Assembly (NCBI GenBank): GCA_009784825.1
Contig: WQXO01000013.1
Span: 1-48,837, forward strand
DNA length: 48,837 bases
Source of the DNA: Oscillospiraceae bacterium
GTDB lineage: Bacteria > Bacillota > Clostridia > Oscillospirales > Ruminococcaceae
Direction: 5' to 3'
In this document: positions 1-6,492 of the stretch, piece by piece
Position numbering within the stretch: the first letter of the stretch is position 1
How the letters are laid out: the number at the start of each line of letters is the position of its first letter
The notes under the pieces: generated by a model
What the model saw: only the letters and a program-made list of their open reading frames with translations
Told to the model about the DNA's origin: nothing
The model's database searches: none
Made by a program: the position numbers and the translations under genes

Positions 1-1
1 C

Positions 2-577
2 GTTGTTATTGCGATTATCGGCGTTCTCGCAGCTATCCTTATCCCGACGATGTTAGGCTACATCACCAGCTCACGTATCTCCTCCGCTAACTCTGATGCG
101 TCCAACATTCAGACCGCAGTTACTAACTGGGTGTCACAAATGGACTCTAAAGACTTTGCAATTAACAGAGCTACTTCCTTTAGCATTACCGTCGTTGCTT
201 CCAACAACTCGTGGACATCAGCAGCAACAGAAACAGACCCGATTTTCATTCCGCGTCCTGCTGCTCCTACTGTCCCGAGTGCCTCCGGAACCATTAAACA
301 GCTCACCGATGGCACTAACGACAGCTGGTTAGCTGAAAACCTTCCCAATATCGGTACCGGTACTGCTATTTTATTCTTCAATTCCGGTGCTTGTGTAGCG
401 GTTGCATGGTTTAAAAATATTACAGTTGATGCTGCTGTCCAATATAGCCCTACCGGTGGTGCAAACGCAAACCATAACGGTTGGGCAGGTATGGGTGGTA
501 ACAACGGTAAGAGAGATGGTCAAGCGGCTTCGAGCAACAATATCGTTGGCACATATCCTCCGCACAAAGTAACCTAA
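2..577 (+). CDS. type IV pilin, 5' truncated by window edge
   Basis: This is the 3' part of a type IV pilin gene; the reading frame is open from base 2, so the start, leader peptide and cleavage site lie outside the window. The first residues (VVIAIIGVLAAILIP) are the hydrophobic N-terminal helix of a class III-signal pilin. The remaining globular domain of about 170 residues parallels the complete pilin at 1592-2194: both have the SSANSDAS-type helix end and an 'ENLPN.GTGT' segment followed by a C-terminal HK(V/N)T. A strong terminator follows at 626-652. Probably a major or minor pilin processed by the peptidase at 6493. The paralogy is seen directly; the pilin role is inferred from the family. 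Confidence 0.9.
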   Translation, partial: VVIAIIGVLAAILIPTMLGYITSSRISSANSDASNIQTAVTNWVSQMDSKDFAINRATSFSITVVASNNSWTSAATETDPIFIPRPAAPTVPSASGTIKQLTDGTNDSWLAENLPNIGTGTAILFFNSGACVAVAWFKNITVDAAVQYSPTGGANANHNGWAGMGGNNGKRDGQAASSNNIVGTYPPHKVT

Positions 578-625
578 TAATTAGGCTGAGAGTGCTTGTG
601 TGAACATTCTGTTCACTTACAAAAC

Positions 626-652
626 AAAAACCCTGTTTCGGCAGGGTTTTTT
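626..652 (+). terminator. intrinsic terminator after first pilin
   Basis: A CCCTG/CAGGG stem (631-635 with 642-646), extended by A5/T5, has a 6-nt loop and runs into six T residues. It ends the first pilin transcript about 50 bases after its stop codon. Confidence 0.85.
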
Positions 653-665
653 GTGTGAAAAAGAG

Positions 666-694
666 TTGACATAAGATAGATTATATGGTATGAT
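666..694 (+). promoter_or_regulatory. promoter of candidate antitoxin RNA
   Basis: A perfect -35 TTGACA (666-671), 17-base spacer and TATGAT -10 (689-694) with an upstream TGG. It faces no plausible protein-coding gene. It would start a ~95-base RNA at about 701 that runs into the terminator at 750-794. Confidence 0.8.
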
Positions 695-700
695 GAGAAA

Positions 701-794
701 TGAAAAGGCGAACCGATGACGGTCGCTCCTCAGTATTGGTAATCAAAATGATAACCGCCTCATGTTGGAAGCAGGGCGGTTATCTCTTTTTTTT
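701..794 (+). ncRNA. candidate type I antitoxin RNA
   Basis: This short untranslated RNA is predicted between the promoter at 666-694 and the T-run after the perfect 10-bp hairpin 750-759/775-784. It is convergent with the small toxin gene on the minus strand and shares its terminator and the last codons of the toxin in antisense. Its 5' part (708-730) repeats the pattern of the toxin mRNA leader (GGCGAACC, then CGGTCG, then CTCCTC). The CTCCT at 726-730 could pair with the toxin's SD. The 3'-overlapping convergent layout is that of Firmicute type I systems such as txpA/ratA and par of pAD1. Function is inferred. Confidence 0.65.
750..794. terminator. shared bidirectional terminator of type I TA candidate
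   Basis: A perfect 10-bp stem (750-759 with 775-784) with a 15-base loop is followed on the plus strand by a T8 tract. On the minus strand the stem is followed by a weaker T-rich tail. The toxin stop codon (782-780, minus) lies inside the stem. Confidence 0.8.
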
Positions 795-863
795 ATAGTC
801 ATGTACTAATCGTAATACATTGCATACAACTAATGCGAGTGTCAGAAATTCCAACCACTCCAT
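780..863 (-). CDS. 27-residue hydrophobic peptide, candidate type I toxin
   Basis: This small ORF reads MEWLEFLTLALVV..., then a Cys-Asn-Val-Leu stretch, and ends in HDYKKKR: one short membrane helix and a basic tail, the usual shape of type I toxins (Fst, TxpA, holin-like peptides). The ATG at 863 has a perfect SD (GGAGG, 875-871) 7 bases upstream. That SD is locked in a CCTCC-GAAA-GGAGG hairpin (884-871). The gene has its own promoter (967-938), and the mRNA would begin with a stable AGACAT/ATGTCT hairpin (931-916). An RNA from the opposite strand overlaps its 3' end. The translation and signals are seen; toxicity is inferred. I do not recognise the exact family. Confidence 0.7.
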   Translation of the reverse strand: MEWLEFLTLALVVCNVLRLVHDYKKKR

Positions 864-870
864 AACATCA

Positions 871-884
871 CCTCCTTTCGGAGG
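871..884 (-). promoter_or_regulatory. SD-sequestering hairpin in toxin mRNA leader
   Basis: CCTCC and GGAGG form a perfect 5-bp stem closed by a GAAA tetraloop, hiding the Shine-Dalgarno sequence of the 27-residue ORF. Hidden ribosome sites are typical of type I toxin mRNAs. Confidence 0.8.
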
Positions 885-937
885 AGAAACGACCGCCACC
901 GTTTTGGTTCGCCTTAGACATATCCATGTCTGTAAGC

Positions 938-967
938 ATTATACCATTATCCGGCGAATTTTGTCAA
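938..967 (-). promoter_or_regulatory. promoter of candidate type I toxin mRNA
   Basis: On the minus strand there is TTGACA (967-962), an 18-base spacer and an extended TGGTATAAT -10 (TATAAT at 943-938). Transcription would start near 931 and run through the hidden SD and the 27-residue ORF to the hairpin at 784-750. Confidence 0.8.
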
Positions 968-1025
968 GAGCAATACCGCCGGCATTATTGTAGGCATATA
1001 TCTCACATACGGGGGGGTTGGTTTA

Positions 1026-1054
1026 TTGACAAAACAAATTTATTATGGTATGAT
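1026..1054 (+). promoter_or_regulatory. promoter of the RelB/RelE-type module (and probably second pilin)
   Basis: TTGACA at 1026-1031, a 17-base spacer and TATGAT at 1049-1054 preceded by TGG. The frame of the antitoxin is open back into the -35 box, but the real start is the ATG at 1083. No terminator separates it from the pilin at 1592, so it probably drives all three genes. Confidence 0.8.
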
Positions 1055-1061
1055 ACAAGGG

Positions 1062-1085
1062 AGAATAAAAGGGGGTGTTATTATG
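1062..1085 (+). repeat. direct repeat copy 1 (RBS and start codon)
   Basis: A 24-base stretch including the SD (GGGGGT) and the ATG of the antitoxin gene. It is identical to 1571-1594 except for one base (G/A at repeat position 16). The two copies bracket the toxin-antitoxin pair. Confidence 0.85.
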
Positions 1086-1310
1086 TCAAATAAAGATTTA
1101 TGTATTGAGATTATAAATAATTTTGAAGAAGAGCAATTAAAGAATATTGCCGTAATGTTACAAGGTGTTAAAAATATGGTCGCCCAAGCTTCGGATGAGG
1201 CTTATTGTTTAAAACTAATTGAAGATTATGAAAATGATAAGAGTGCGGACAAAAGCGAGTTGATGTCTTTAAAAGATTTTTCAAAAGAAATAGGTATTGA
1301 TTTAAGATGA
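1083..1310 (+). CDS. antitoxin of RelB/RelE-type module (75 aa)
   Basis: A small acidic protein (MSNKDLCIEI...) lying directly before a RelE/ParE-like toxin gene with an ATGA overlap at 1307-1310, the classic antitoxin-toxin coupling. The ATG at 1083 is chosen because it has an SD (GGGGGTG) at the right distance; an upstream in-frame TTG is the -35 box. The N-terminal half is predicted helical and the C-terminal part (ELMSLKDFSKEIGIDLR) would wrap the toxin. I cannot assign the antitoxin fold with confidence; the call rests on size, acidity and position. It should neutralise the toxin and repress this promoter. Confidence 0.75.
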   Translation: MSNKDLCIEIINNFEEEQLKNIAVMLQGVKNMVAQASDEAYCLKLIEDYENDKSADKSELMSLKDFSKEIGIDLR

Positions 1311-1555
1311 ATTATAATATTTTGTTAACAAAAAACGCTCGAAAGTTTATATTATCACAGCCAAAAAACAGACAAGTGCAATTGTTAAACGCTATAAATA
1401 AACTACCGAGTTTTGGCGACATCAACACTGTAAAAGGTAAAAACGCCACTTTTCGCCTGCGTGTCGGAGATTACAGGGTGATTTATACTTTGCACGAAAA
1501 TGTGATTACGGTAACGGTTATTGGAAATAGAGGTCAAGTATATAACGAATTATAA
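1307..1555 (+). CDS. RelE/ParE-superfamily toxin (82 aa)
   Basis: The protein has the RelE/ParE fold signature. It begins with a strand-helix start (YNILLTKNARKFILSQP), continues with a middle 'LPSFGDINTVKGKN' and ends with the hallmark 'FRLRVGDYRVIYTLHENVI' beta strands and VIGNRGQVYNEL. The GDYRVIY motif and length (82) match RelE-type mRNA interferases that cleave in the ribosomal A site. The start overlaps the antitoxin stop by 4 bases. The conserved Arg of RVGDYRV and the C-terminal Arg/Tyr are present, so the toxin looks intact. Whether it is RelE- or ParE-like in target cannot be told from sequence. Confidence 0.88.
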   Translation: MNYNILLTKNARKFILSQPKNRQVQLLNAINKLPSFGDINTVKGKNATFRLRVGDYRVIYTLHENVITVTVIGNRGQVYNEL

Positions 1556-1570
1556 TTCCTGTATACCAAA

Positions 1571-1594
1571 AGAATAAAAGGGGGTATTATTATG
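1571..1594 (+). repeat. direct repeat copy 2 (pilin RBS and start codon)
   Basis: The second copy of the 24-base repeat of 1062-1085 (23/24 identical), containing the SD and ATG of the second pilin gene. The repeats are 509 bases apart and enclose exactly the toxin-antitoxin genes. Confidence 0.85.
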
Positions 1595-2194
1595 ATTAAG
1601 ATAATTCAACGATTAAAATCCCGAAAAGGGTTTACCCTTGTCGAGTTAATTGTCGTGATTGCAATTATCGGAATTCTTGCGGCAATTCTTATACCCACCA
1701 TGATAGGGTACATAGCCAGCTCAAACGTCGCCTCGGCGAATTCCGATGCCTCTCATATAAAAACAGCAGTTTCAAATTATATAGCCGCCATGGATGTGAA
1801 AGGCGTCGGCATTAACAGGGGATATAACACGACTGCTACTACACCTGTTATTATCAGAGTCGCCAACAACACTTGGAGCGACGGGCAGAACATTCTTCCG
1901 CTTTTCCATAATGTCGCCCCCCCGGTTTTGCTTACTACTGTTGACGGGTGGTTGCCCGATAACCTACCCAACATGGGAACAGGAACAGTATATATATGGT
2001 TCAATAACGGTTCGATTGAAGCATTAGCTTTCGCAAAAGGCGGTGGTGCGACCCCGAGAACCACCATTGCCCGATATGGCGGATTGACGGCATTCCCGAA
2101 TACCGGTGGCTGGGATAACATGCACGCAAAAAGAGAAGGATTTGACACAAACGGTGTAATAGTCGGTACGTTCCCTCAACACAAAAACACTTAA
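1592..2194 (+). CDS. type IV pilin (200 aa)
   Basis: A complete type IV pilin. A 13-residue basic leader ends in RKG, followed by FTLVELIVVIAIIGILAAIL with Glu at position +5 of the mature protein: a perfect prepilin peptidase site and N-terminal helix. The globular part resembles the truncated pilin at the left edge (for example NLPNMGTGT and the 'HKNT' end). The start has an SD (GGGGG) 8 bases upstream. The natural promoter seems to be at 1026, now separated from the gene by the toxin-antitoxin pair, so the pilin is probably co-transcribed with it. Ends at a strong terminator (2256-2292). Confidence 0.92.
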   Translation: MIKIIQRLKSRKGFTLVELIVVIAIIGILAAILIPTMIGYIASSNVASANSDASHIKTAVSNYIAAMDVKGVGINRGYNTTATTPVIIRVANNTWSDGQNILPLFHNVAPPVLLTTVDGWLPDNLPNMGTGTVYIWFNNGSIEALAFAKGGGATPRTTIARYGGLTAFPNTGGWDNMHAKREGFDTNGVIVGTFPQHKNT

Positions 2195-2210
2195 CAATCA
2201 AAATAAAATT

Positions 2211-2250
2211 AACCCCCGATTTATTATAGGGGTGTGCCATAAGACAACTT
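2211..2250 (+). repeat. left copy of imperfect inverted repeat
   Basis: Starts with CCCCCGATT, contains an AGGGG run and ends in TAAGACAACTT. The same sequence occurs reverse-complemented at 3545-3584 with a few substitutions and small gaps (about 33 of 40 positions agree). Together they bracket the structured region and the nucleoside phosphorylase gene. Confidence 0.75.
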
Positions 2251-2255
2251 AATAG

Positions 2256-2292
2256 AAAGACCGATTCGCTGTCAGCGTTTCGGTCTTTTTTT
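2256..2292 (+). terminator. terminator of second pilin
   Basis: A 9-bp stem AAAGACCGA/TCGGTCTTT (2256-2264 with 2280-2288), with a small CGCT/AGCG inner stem, followed by a T-run. Confidence 0.85.
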
Positions 2293-2319
2293 ATCACCTT
2301 GTTAGTTCCCCAGAGGTGG

Positions 2320-2665
2320 GAAACCTTTTACTTCCCACCACATAAGCCCGTGGTTTTCGTGCTATAATTTTGGCGGTGACGGGGGAGCTGCTACGCTTCA
2401 TCACCCCGCAAGCCCCCGTCGGCAAGCCGACACAAGCACGAAAATTTTCGGCAGTCAAGGAAAGCGGTGGAGATTTCCGAGCCGAATACAAGCGAGGAAA
2501 TACTACCGCCCTTGACGGATGAAAAAGCGGGCGATAAAAGGAGCAGTTCTGCTCTGTGAAGCCGAGTAGCCGCAGGCTACGATTGAGGGGTTTGGGGAGA
2601 ATCCCCAACAAGCAAAACGGCACGTTTTGGACGAGTGTGTATACACTTGTCATGCTTGATATTCA
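2320..2665. other. GC-rich, strongly structured non-coding region; possible oriT-like remnant
   Basis: This stretch is visibly richer in G+C than its surroundings and packed with hairpins: an 8-bp GACGGGGG/CCCCCGTC stem (2378-2385 with 2413-2420); a long interrupted stem TCAAGG...CCTTGA (2455-2460 with 2510-2515) with inner GCGGT/ACCGC and ATTTCC/GGAAAT; GTAGCC-GCA-GGCTAC (2566-2580); TTGGGGA/TCCCCAA (about 2591-2607); and a near-palindrome AGTGTGTATACACTT (2634-2648). The minus-strand reading frame across it is low-complexity Arg/Ser/Pro-rich and looks like a shadow. Such clustered inverted repeats are usual in transfer or replication origins of integrative elements, and the last palindrome loosely recalls a relaxase nick region. 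That identity is only a suggestion. Confidence 0.4.
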
Positions 2666-2692
2666 GATAATGCTTATTAGGCGAAGTTTATA

Positions 2693-3442
2693 TTATATCA
2701 TGCTTGCAATATCAAGTGCAATATTTAAGTATTTTTCTCTTGAATCCATTGTCACAACCCGATTTCTTGATTCCCACTCCAAACAGTCAAGATTATCTTC
2801 TGCGTATAGAAATTGATAAACCTCAATATTTCTAAATTGCCCCACCGCCATAATTGAAGCACATTCCATTTCAACGGTCAAGCACCCCTCGCTTTTACGT
2901 TTGAGCATATTAATTTTCGTTTCACGGAAAATAGCGTCAGTTGTCCATGTTTTAGCTTTTATGTGCGGTAAACTTAATTCCTGCATAATCTGTGACAATC
3001 TATCTGCTGTTTTAATTTCGACATAATCACTTGCTTCTAAATAATGATAACTTGTGCCCTCATCCCTGTAAGCAGCAGTCGGGATTATAAAATTACCTGA
3101 CGAAATATCTTTATCAAGTGAACCGCACGTACCGAAGAACAAGATTTTTTTCGCTCCTTTTACAATCATCATTTCAAGCAATGCAGCAGAAGCAGACCCG
3201 CCCATTAAATTTTCATATACTGCTAATGTTTTATTCTTATGTTCAATTCTATATATTTTTCTCGGTTGAGTGTTAGACAAATAGCTGATTATTTCTGTGT
3301 CTTTACGGTTTTTAACTAACTCTATAATTTTATCGTCAAAAATTGCAACTGTTGTTCCGGGAAAGCTTTCAATTCTTGATACAAGGTGTTGCGGATTTAA
3401 TATTGCTTCTGATTCTAAATCAAATGCGTTTATTATACTCAT
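2693..3442 (-). CDS. nucleoside phosphorylase family protein (249 aa)
   Basis: A purine nucleoside/uridine phosphorylase-type enzyme (PNP_UDP family), which would split nucleosides with phosphate. Supporting motifs are the phosphate-binding loop 'ILFFGTCGSLD' in mid-protein and 'TVEMECASIMAVG' near the C-terminal third, whose VEMEC Glu binds the ribose hydroxyls. Length (249) is normal. The ATG at 3442 is chosen over an upstream in-frame codon because AGGAGG lies just before it. It stands alone on the minus strand between the pilin and pilT transcription units, inside the inverted repeats at 2211 and 3545, so it may be an imported gene. Substrate preference cannot be read. Confidence 0.82.
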   Translation of the reverse strand: MSIINAFDLESEAILNPQHLVSRIESFPGTTVAIFDDKIIELVKNRKDTEIISYLSNTQPRKIYRIEHKNKTLAVYENLMGGSASAALLEMMIVKGAKKILFFGTCGSLDKDISSGNFIIPTAAYRDEGTSYHYLEASDYVEIKTADRLSQIMQELSLPHIKAKTWTTDAIFRETKINMLKRKSEGCLTVEMECASIMAVGQFRNIEVYQFLYAEDNLDCLEWESRNRVVTMDSREKYLNIALDIASMI

Positions 3443-3508
3443 TATCAACCTCCTATTATATAAATACACTTTACTTCATTATATCAAAAAAATGCAATAA
3501 GTCAACAA

Positions 3509-3540
3509 AAAACCGTGTAACCTCTTGATTACACGGTTTT
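3509..3540. terminator. terminator, mainly of the pilB-pilT transcript
   Basis: A perfect 12-bp stem (3509-3520 with 3529-3540) and 8-nt loop. On the minus strand it is followed by T6, so it ends transcription coming from pilT (stop at 3593) before the phosphorylase gene. Confidence 0.85.
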
Positions 3541-3544
3541 CAAA

Positions 3545-3584
3545 AGTTGTCTTACGACACCGCCCCTTAATAATCGGGGGTGTT
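3545..3584 (-). repeat. right copy of imperfect inverted repeat
   Basis: The reverse complement begins CCCCCGATTATTAAGGGG and ends TAAGACAACT, matching 2211-2250. It sits between the pilT stop and its terminator. Both copies have CCCCCGATT at the outer edge, as terminal repeats would. Confidence 0.75.
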
Positions 3585-3592
3585 TTTATGTT

Positions 3593-4666
3593 TTACATTG
3601 CCATCGACAAGAACCGCTTATATTCCTTAGAATCCTGACACCTTGTCATACCTGTCTGCTCGGTTATGAAGCCCTGCCGTGTCAATCTCGCTAAGTCTTG
3701 GTCTAACGAGAACATTCCCTTTGATTTACCGGTTGTAATCACCGACGGAATCTGGAATATCTTATTTTCACGAATCATCGAACCGATAGCGTCGGTACAC
3801 GACATAATTTCAAGAGCCGCAACACGCCCACGTCCGTCAGCGGTGGGAACAAGCGTCTGCGAGATAACCCCGACAAGTGAGTTCGCCAACTGTGAACGGC
3901 ACTGCCCCTGCGAGTGAGGGGGGTAAACGTCGATAACACGGTCAAGGGTTTCCGCCGCACCGGTGGTTTGCAGGGTTGACATAACCAAGTGACCCGTTTC
4001 CGCCGCTGTAACCGCCGCATTAATAGTTTCATAGTCACGCATCTCACCGACCAGGATAACGTCCGGGTCTTCACGAAGTGCGGCACGCAAAGCAACTGCA
4101 AAGTTGTCTACGTCAACCTTAATTTCACGCTGGTTAATCATCGACTGTTTATGAGTATGCAAATACTCAATCGGGTCTTCAATGGTGATGATATGCGAGT
4201 TTTTAGAGCGGTTAATATGGTCAACCATTGCCGCAAGCGTAGTCGATTTACCCGAACCGGTAGGCCCGGTTACGAGAACCAATCCACGTGGGCGAAGTGC
4301 AAATTCACCAAGGAGAGGAGGCAGTGACAAATCCTTCAACGTCGGAATGTCATTACGAAGCAAACGAAACGCAATCGCATGATACCCACGCTGGCGATAT
4401 ACGTTGACCCTGTGCCTGTGCCCTGCAACAGACACGAACGAGAAGTCGGCGTCCTCACCCTTTTGAATAATCTGCTTATGCTTGATTGATGTAATCTGGT
4501 TGATGATATTAATAATCATCGGCTCGTTAAAATCCGGATACCCCGAAAGTTTCTTAATACTGCCGTGCAGTCGAACTATAGGGGGTAAACCCGCTGTAAA
4601 GTGTACGTCGGAAGCCTCTAATTTACGTGCCTCATCAAGAATGTCATTAATGTCAATGTTTTTCAT
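3593..4666 (-). CDS. pilT: PilT-type twitching ATPase (357 aa)
   Basis: A hexameric retraction ATPase of the type IV pilus. It has an N-terminal 'EASDVHFTAG' PAS-like segment, Walker A GPTGSGKST at residues 134-142, an Asp box (TIEDPIEYLH) and a Walker B/'VGEMRD' segment. It carries the AIRNLIRE-like region only weakly. Length is normal for PilT. In the His box, where PilT proteins usually read TLHT, this one has STLQT (Gln about residue 233); the Gln could alter ATP-hydrolysis coupling. The start has AAGGAG 8-9 bases upstream. It follows pilB by about 30 bases and ends at the terminator at 3509-3540. Confidence 0.93.
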   Translation of the reverse strand: MKNIDINDILDEARKLEASDVHFTAGLPPIVRLHGSIKKLSGYPDFNEPMIINIINQITSIKHKQIIQKGEDADFSFVSVAGHRHRVNVYRQRGYHAIAFRLLRNDIPTLKDLSLPPLLGEFALRPRGLVLVTGPTGSGKSTTLAAMVDHINRSKNSHIITIEDPIEYLHTHKQSMINQREIKVDVDNFAVALRAALREDPDVILVGEMRDYETINAAVTAAETGHLVMSTLQTTGAAETLDRVIDVYPPHSQGQCRSQLANSLVGVISQTLVPTADGRGRVAALEIMSCTDAIGSMIRENKIFQIPSVITTGKSKGMFSLDQDLARLTRQGFITEQTGMTRCQDSKEYKRFLSMAM

Positions 4667-4698
4667 GTGCCGCTCTCCTTAGTTTTAATATTATAAAA

Positions 4699-6393
4699 TT
4701 AAACAGTATACGTAGCCTTTACTAACTCGTCCATCGTTGTTTTTCCTTCAAGAACCATCTCGGTTACGTTGTCACGGAGCAGCTTTGTACCGTTCTTCTT
4801 AGCAAGCTCACCGATTTCCTCAGCCGTGCCGTTCTTGGAAATACATTCTTTAATAGCGTTACCCGGGATAATAATTTCATGAATAGCGGTTCTCCCTTTA
4901 TACCCCGTTTCACGGCAAGCCTTGCAACCCTTAGGTTTAGCCGCCTTTATCTTAACAGGCTCGGTCTTGTTCACCAATCTTAAATCGGCAGGGTCAGAAA
5001 GAGTTACCTCCTCCGCACACTGCGAACAAAGCACCTTAACAAGACGCTGAGCAATAACACCGACCAAAGAGGACGCAACCATGTACGGGGCGACACCCAT
5101 ATCAACAAGACGGAGAATTGTTCCCGCCGCATCATTAGTATGCAGGGTTGACAGAACCAAGTGACCGGTAATCGCCGCACGAATTGCAATGTCGGCGGTC
5201 TCACCGTCACGAATCTCACCCACCATTACAATGTCCGGGTCCTGACGAAGAATAGCCCTTAACGCAAGAGCGAATGTATACCCGGCTTTCACGTTCATCT
5301 GGCACTGGTTAACACCGTCGATTTTCTTCTCCACCGGGTCTTCACAGGTAACGACGTTTACGTTAGGCTTAGAAAGCTCACCGAGCGTCGCATAAAGAGT
5401 GGTGGATTTACCCGAACCGGTAGGACCGGTAACAAGCATAACCCCGTGCGGACAACGGATAATTTGTTTAAACATTTCATAGTTATGCTCGGTCATTCCG
5501 AGTTCCTTAACACCTCTCGTCTTTTCATCGGCAGTAGATAAAAGACGCATAACCACTTTCTCGCCGTAAACCGAGGGGACGGTAGACACACGCAGGTCAA
5601 GGTTTATACCCTCAATCTGAACACCGAAACGCCCGTCAAGGGGAATACGCTTTTCGGCGATGTTCATGCCGCCTAAGATTTTAACACGGGTCACGAGCGA
5701 GCTGTGTACTGTCGGTTTAACCTGCATTTTCTCAATACACTCGCCGTCTATTCTGAAACGAATTCGTGTTCTGTCCTTGAACGGTTCGATATGTATATCC
5801 GAAGCGTTTGAGCGGAACGCCGATTCAACAAGGGTGTTGACCAGCTTAACAACAGGAGCATTATCGACAGCTTCTCCGCCGGTAGCCTCCTCCTGTGCCG
5901 CCGCAAGAGCCGCATTAGCGTCATATTCCTTGTTAATGTCGTCCATAACCTCGCTTTCCGTGCTTGCGGAATAGGCTTTTTCAATAGCCTCGGTAATGGA
6001 CGATTTAGTAGCAAGCATGGGGTGAATTTCCATACCTGTTTTAAGCTTCAAATCTTCAAAAACATAGAAGTTTACGGGGTCATTTGTCGCAACATAAAGC
6101 CGCCCGCCCGACTGCTTATAAGCAATCAAGCTCTTTTCCTTTGCGACAGCTTCAGGAATTTTCTTAACCGCATCAACGTCAATCTTCGAGGTGGAAAGGT
6201 CAACGAAAGCGACCTTCAATCTCGTCGAAAGTGCGTGAACAAGCTGAGTTTCAGAAACATAACCGAGTGAAAGCAGCGTGTCACCGATTTTCATCCCGGG
6301 AGTTTCTTTTTGCTTAACTAATGCCTTATCGAGCTGCGACGGTGTGATAAATCCGCTTTCTACAAGCAGTTGACCGATTGGTACATTTTGCAT
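4699..6393 (-). CDS. pilB: PilB/GspE-type pilus assembly ATPase (564 aa)
   Basis: The pilus extension ATPase. The N-terminus has two MshEN-like repeats (IGQLLVESGFITPSQLDKAL and IGDTLLSLGYVSETQLVHAL); in this family such repeats can bind cyclic di-GMP, though the usual Arg before LG is replaced. The core has the ASDIHIEP motif, Walker A GPTGSGKSTT, CEDPVE, VGEIRD and an intact His box STLHTNDAA. A C-terminal four-cysteine zinc site (CSQC ... CKAC) is present. ATG at 6393 is preferred over a TTG two codons upstream because it is the better distance from AAGGA. Divergent from the prepilin peptidase gene, with pilT next. Confidence 0.94.
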   Translation of the reverse strand: MQNVPIGQLLVESGFITPSQLDKALVKQKETPGMKIGDTLLSLGYVSETQLVHALSTRLKVAFVDLSTSKIDVDAVKKIPEAVAKEKSLIAYKQSGGRLYVATNDPVNFYVFEDLKLKTGMEIHPMLATKSSITEAIEKAYSASTESEVMDDINKEYDANAALAAAQEEATGGEAVDNAPVVKLVNTLVESAFRSNASDIHIEPFKDRTRIRFRIDGECIEKMQVKPTVHSSLVTRVKILGGMNIAEKRIPLDGRFGVQIEGINLDLRVSTVPSVYGEKVVMRLLSTADEKTRGVKELGMTEHNYEMFKQIIRCPHGVMLVTGPTGSGKSTTLYATLGELSKPNVNVVTCEDPVEKKIDGVNQCQMNVKAGYTFALALRAILRQDPDIVMVGEIRDGETADIAIRAAITGHLVLSTLHTNDAAGTILRLVDMGVAPYMVASSLVGVIAQRLVKVLCSQCAEEVTLSDPADLRLVNKTEPVKIKAAKPKGCKACRETGYKGRTAIHEIIIPGNAIKECISKNGTAEEIGELAKKNGTKLLRDNVTEMVLEGKTTMDELVKATYTV

Positions 6394-6492
6394 TTGCAAT
6401 TTCCTTCTTTCTATGTTTATAGAAATCTTCTTGCGTAAAAATTGAATTTATGTTATTATAATGGTATCAATTTAATAATAGGGGACTTTTAT

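Noticed and set aside
109-504. Minus-strand frame across the first pilin
   Set aside because: Antisense shadow of a pilin gene with no ribosome site or recognisable domain.
1026-1082. N-terminal extension of the antitoxin starting at TTG 1026
   Set aside because: This TTG is the -35 TTGACA of the promoter; the ATG at 1083 has the proper SD.
2294-2653. Minus-strand reading frame of 119 codons in the structured region
   Set aside because: The translation is Arg/Ser/Pro-rich without domain pattern, has no SD, and lies across strong hairpins. It is best explained as a by-product of GC-rich non-coding sequence.
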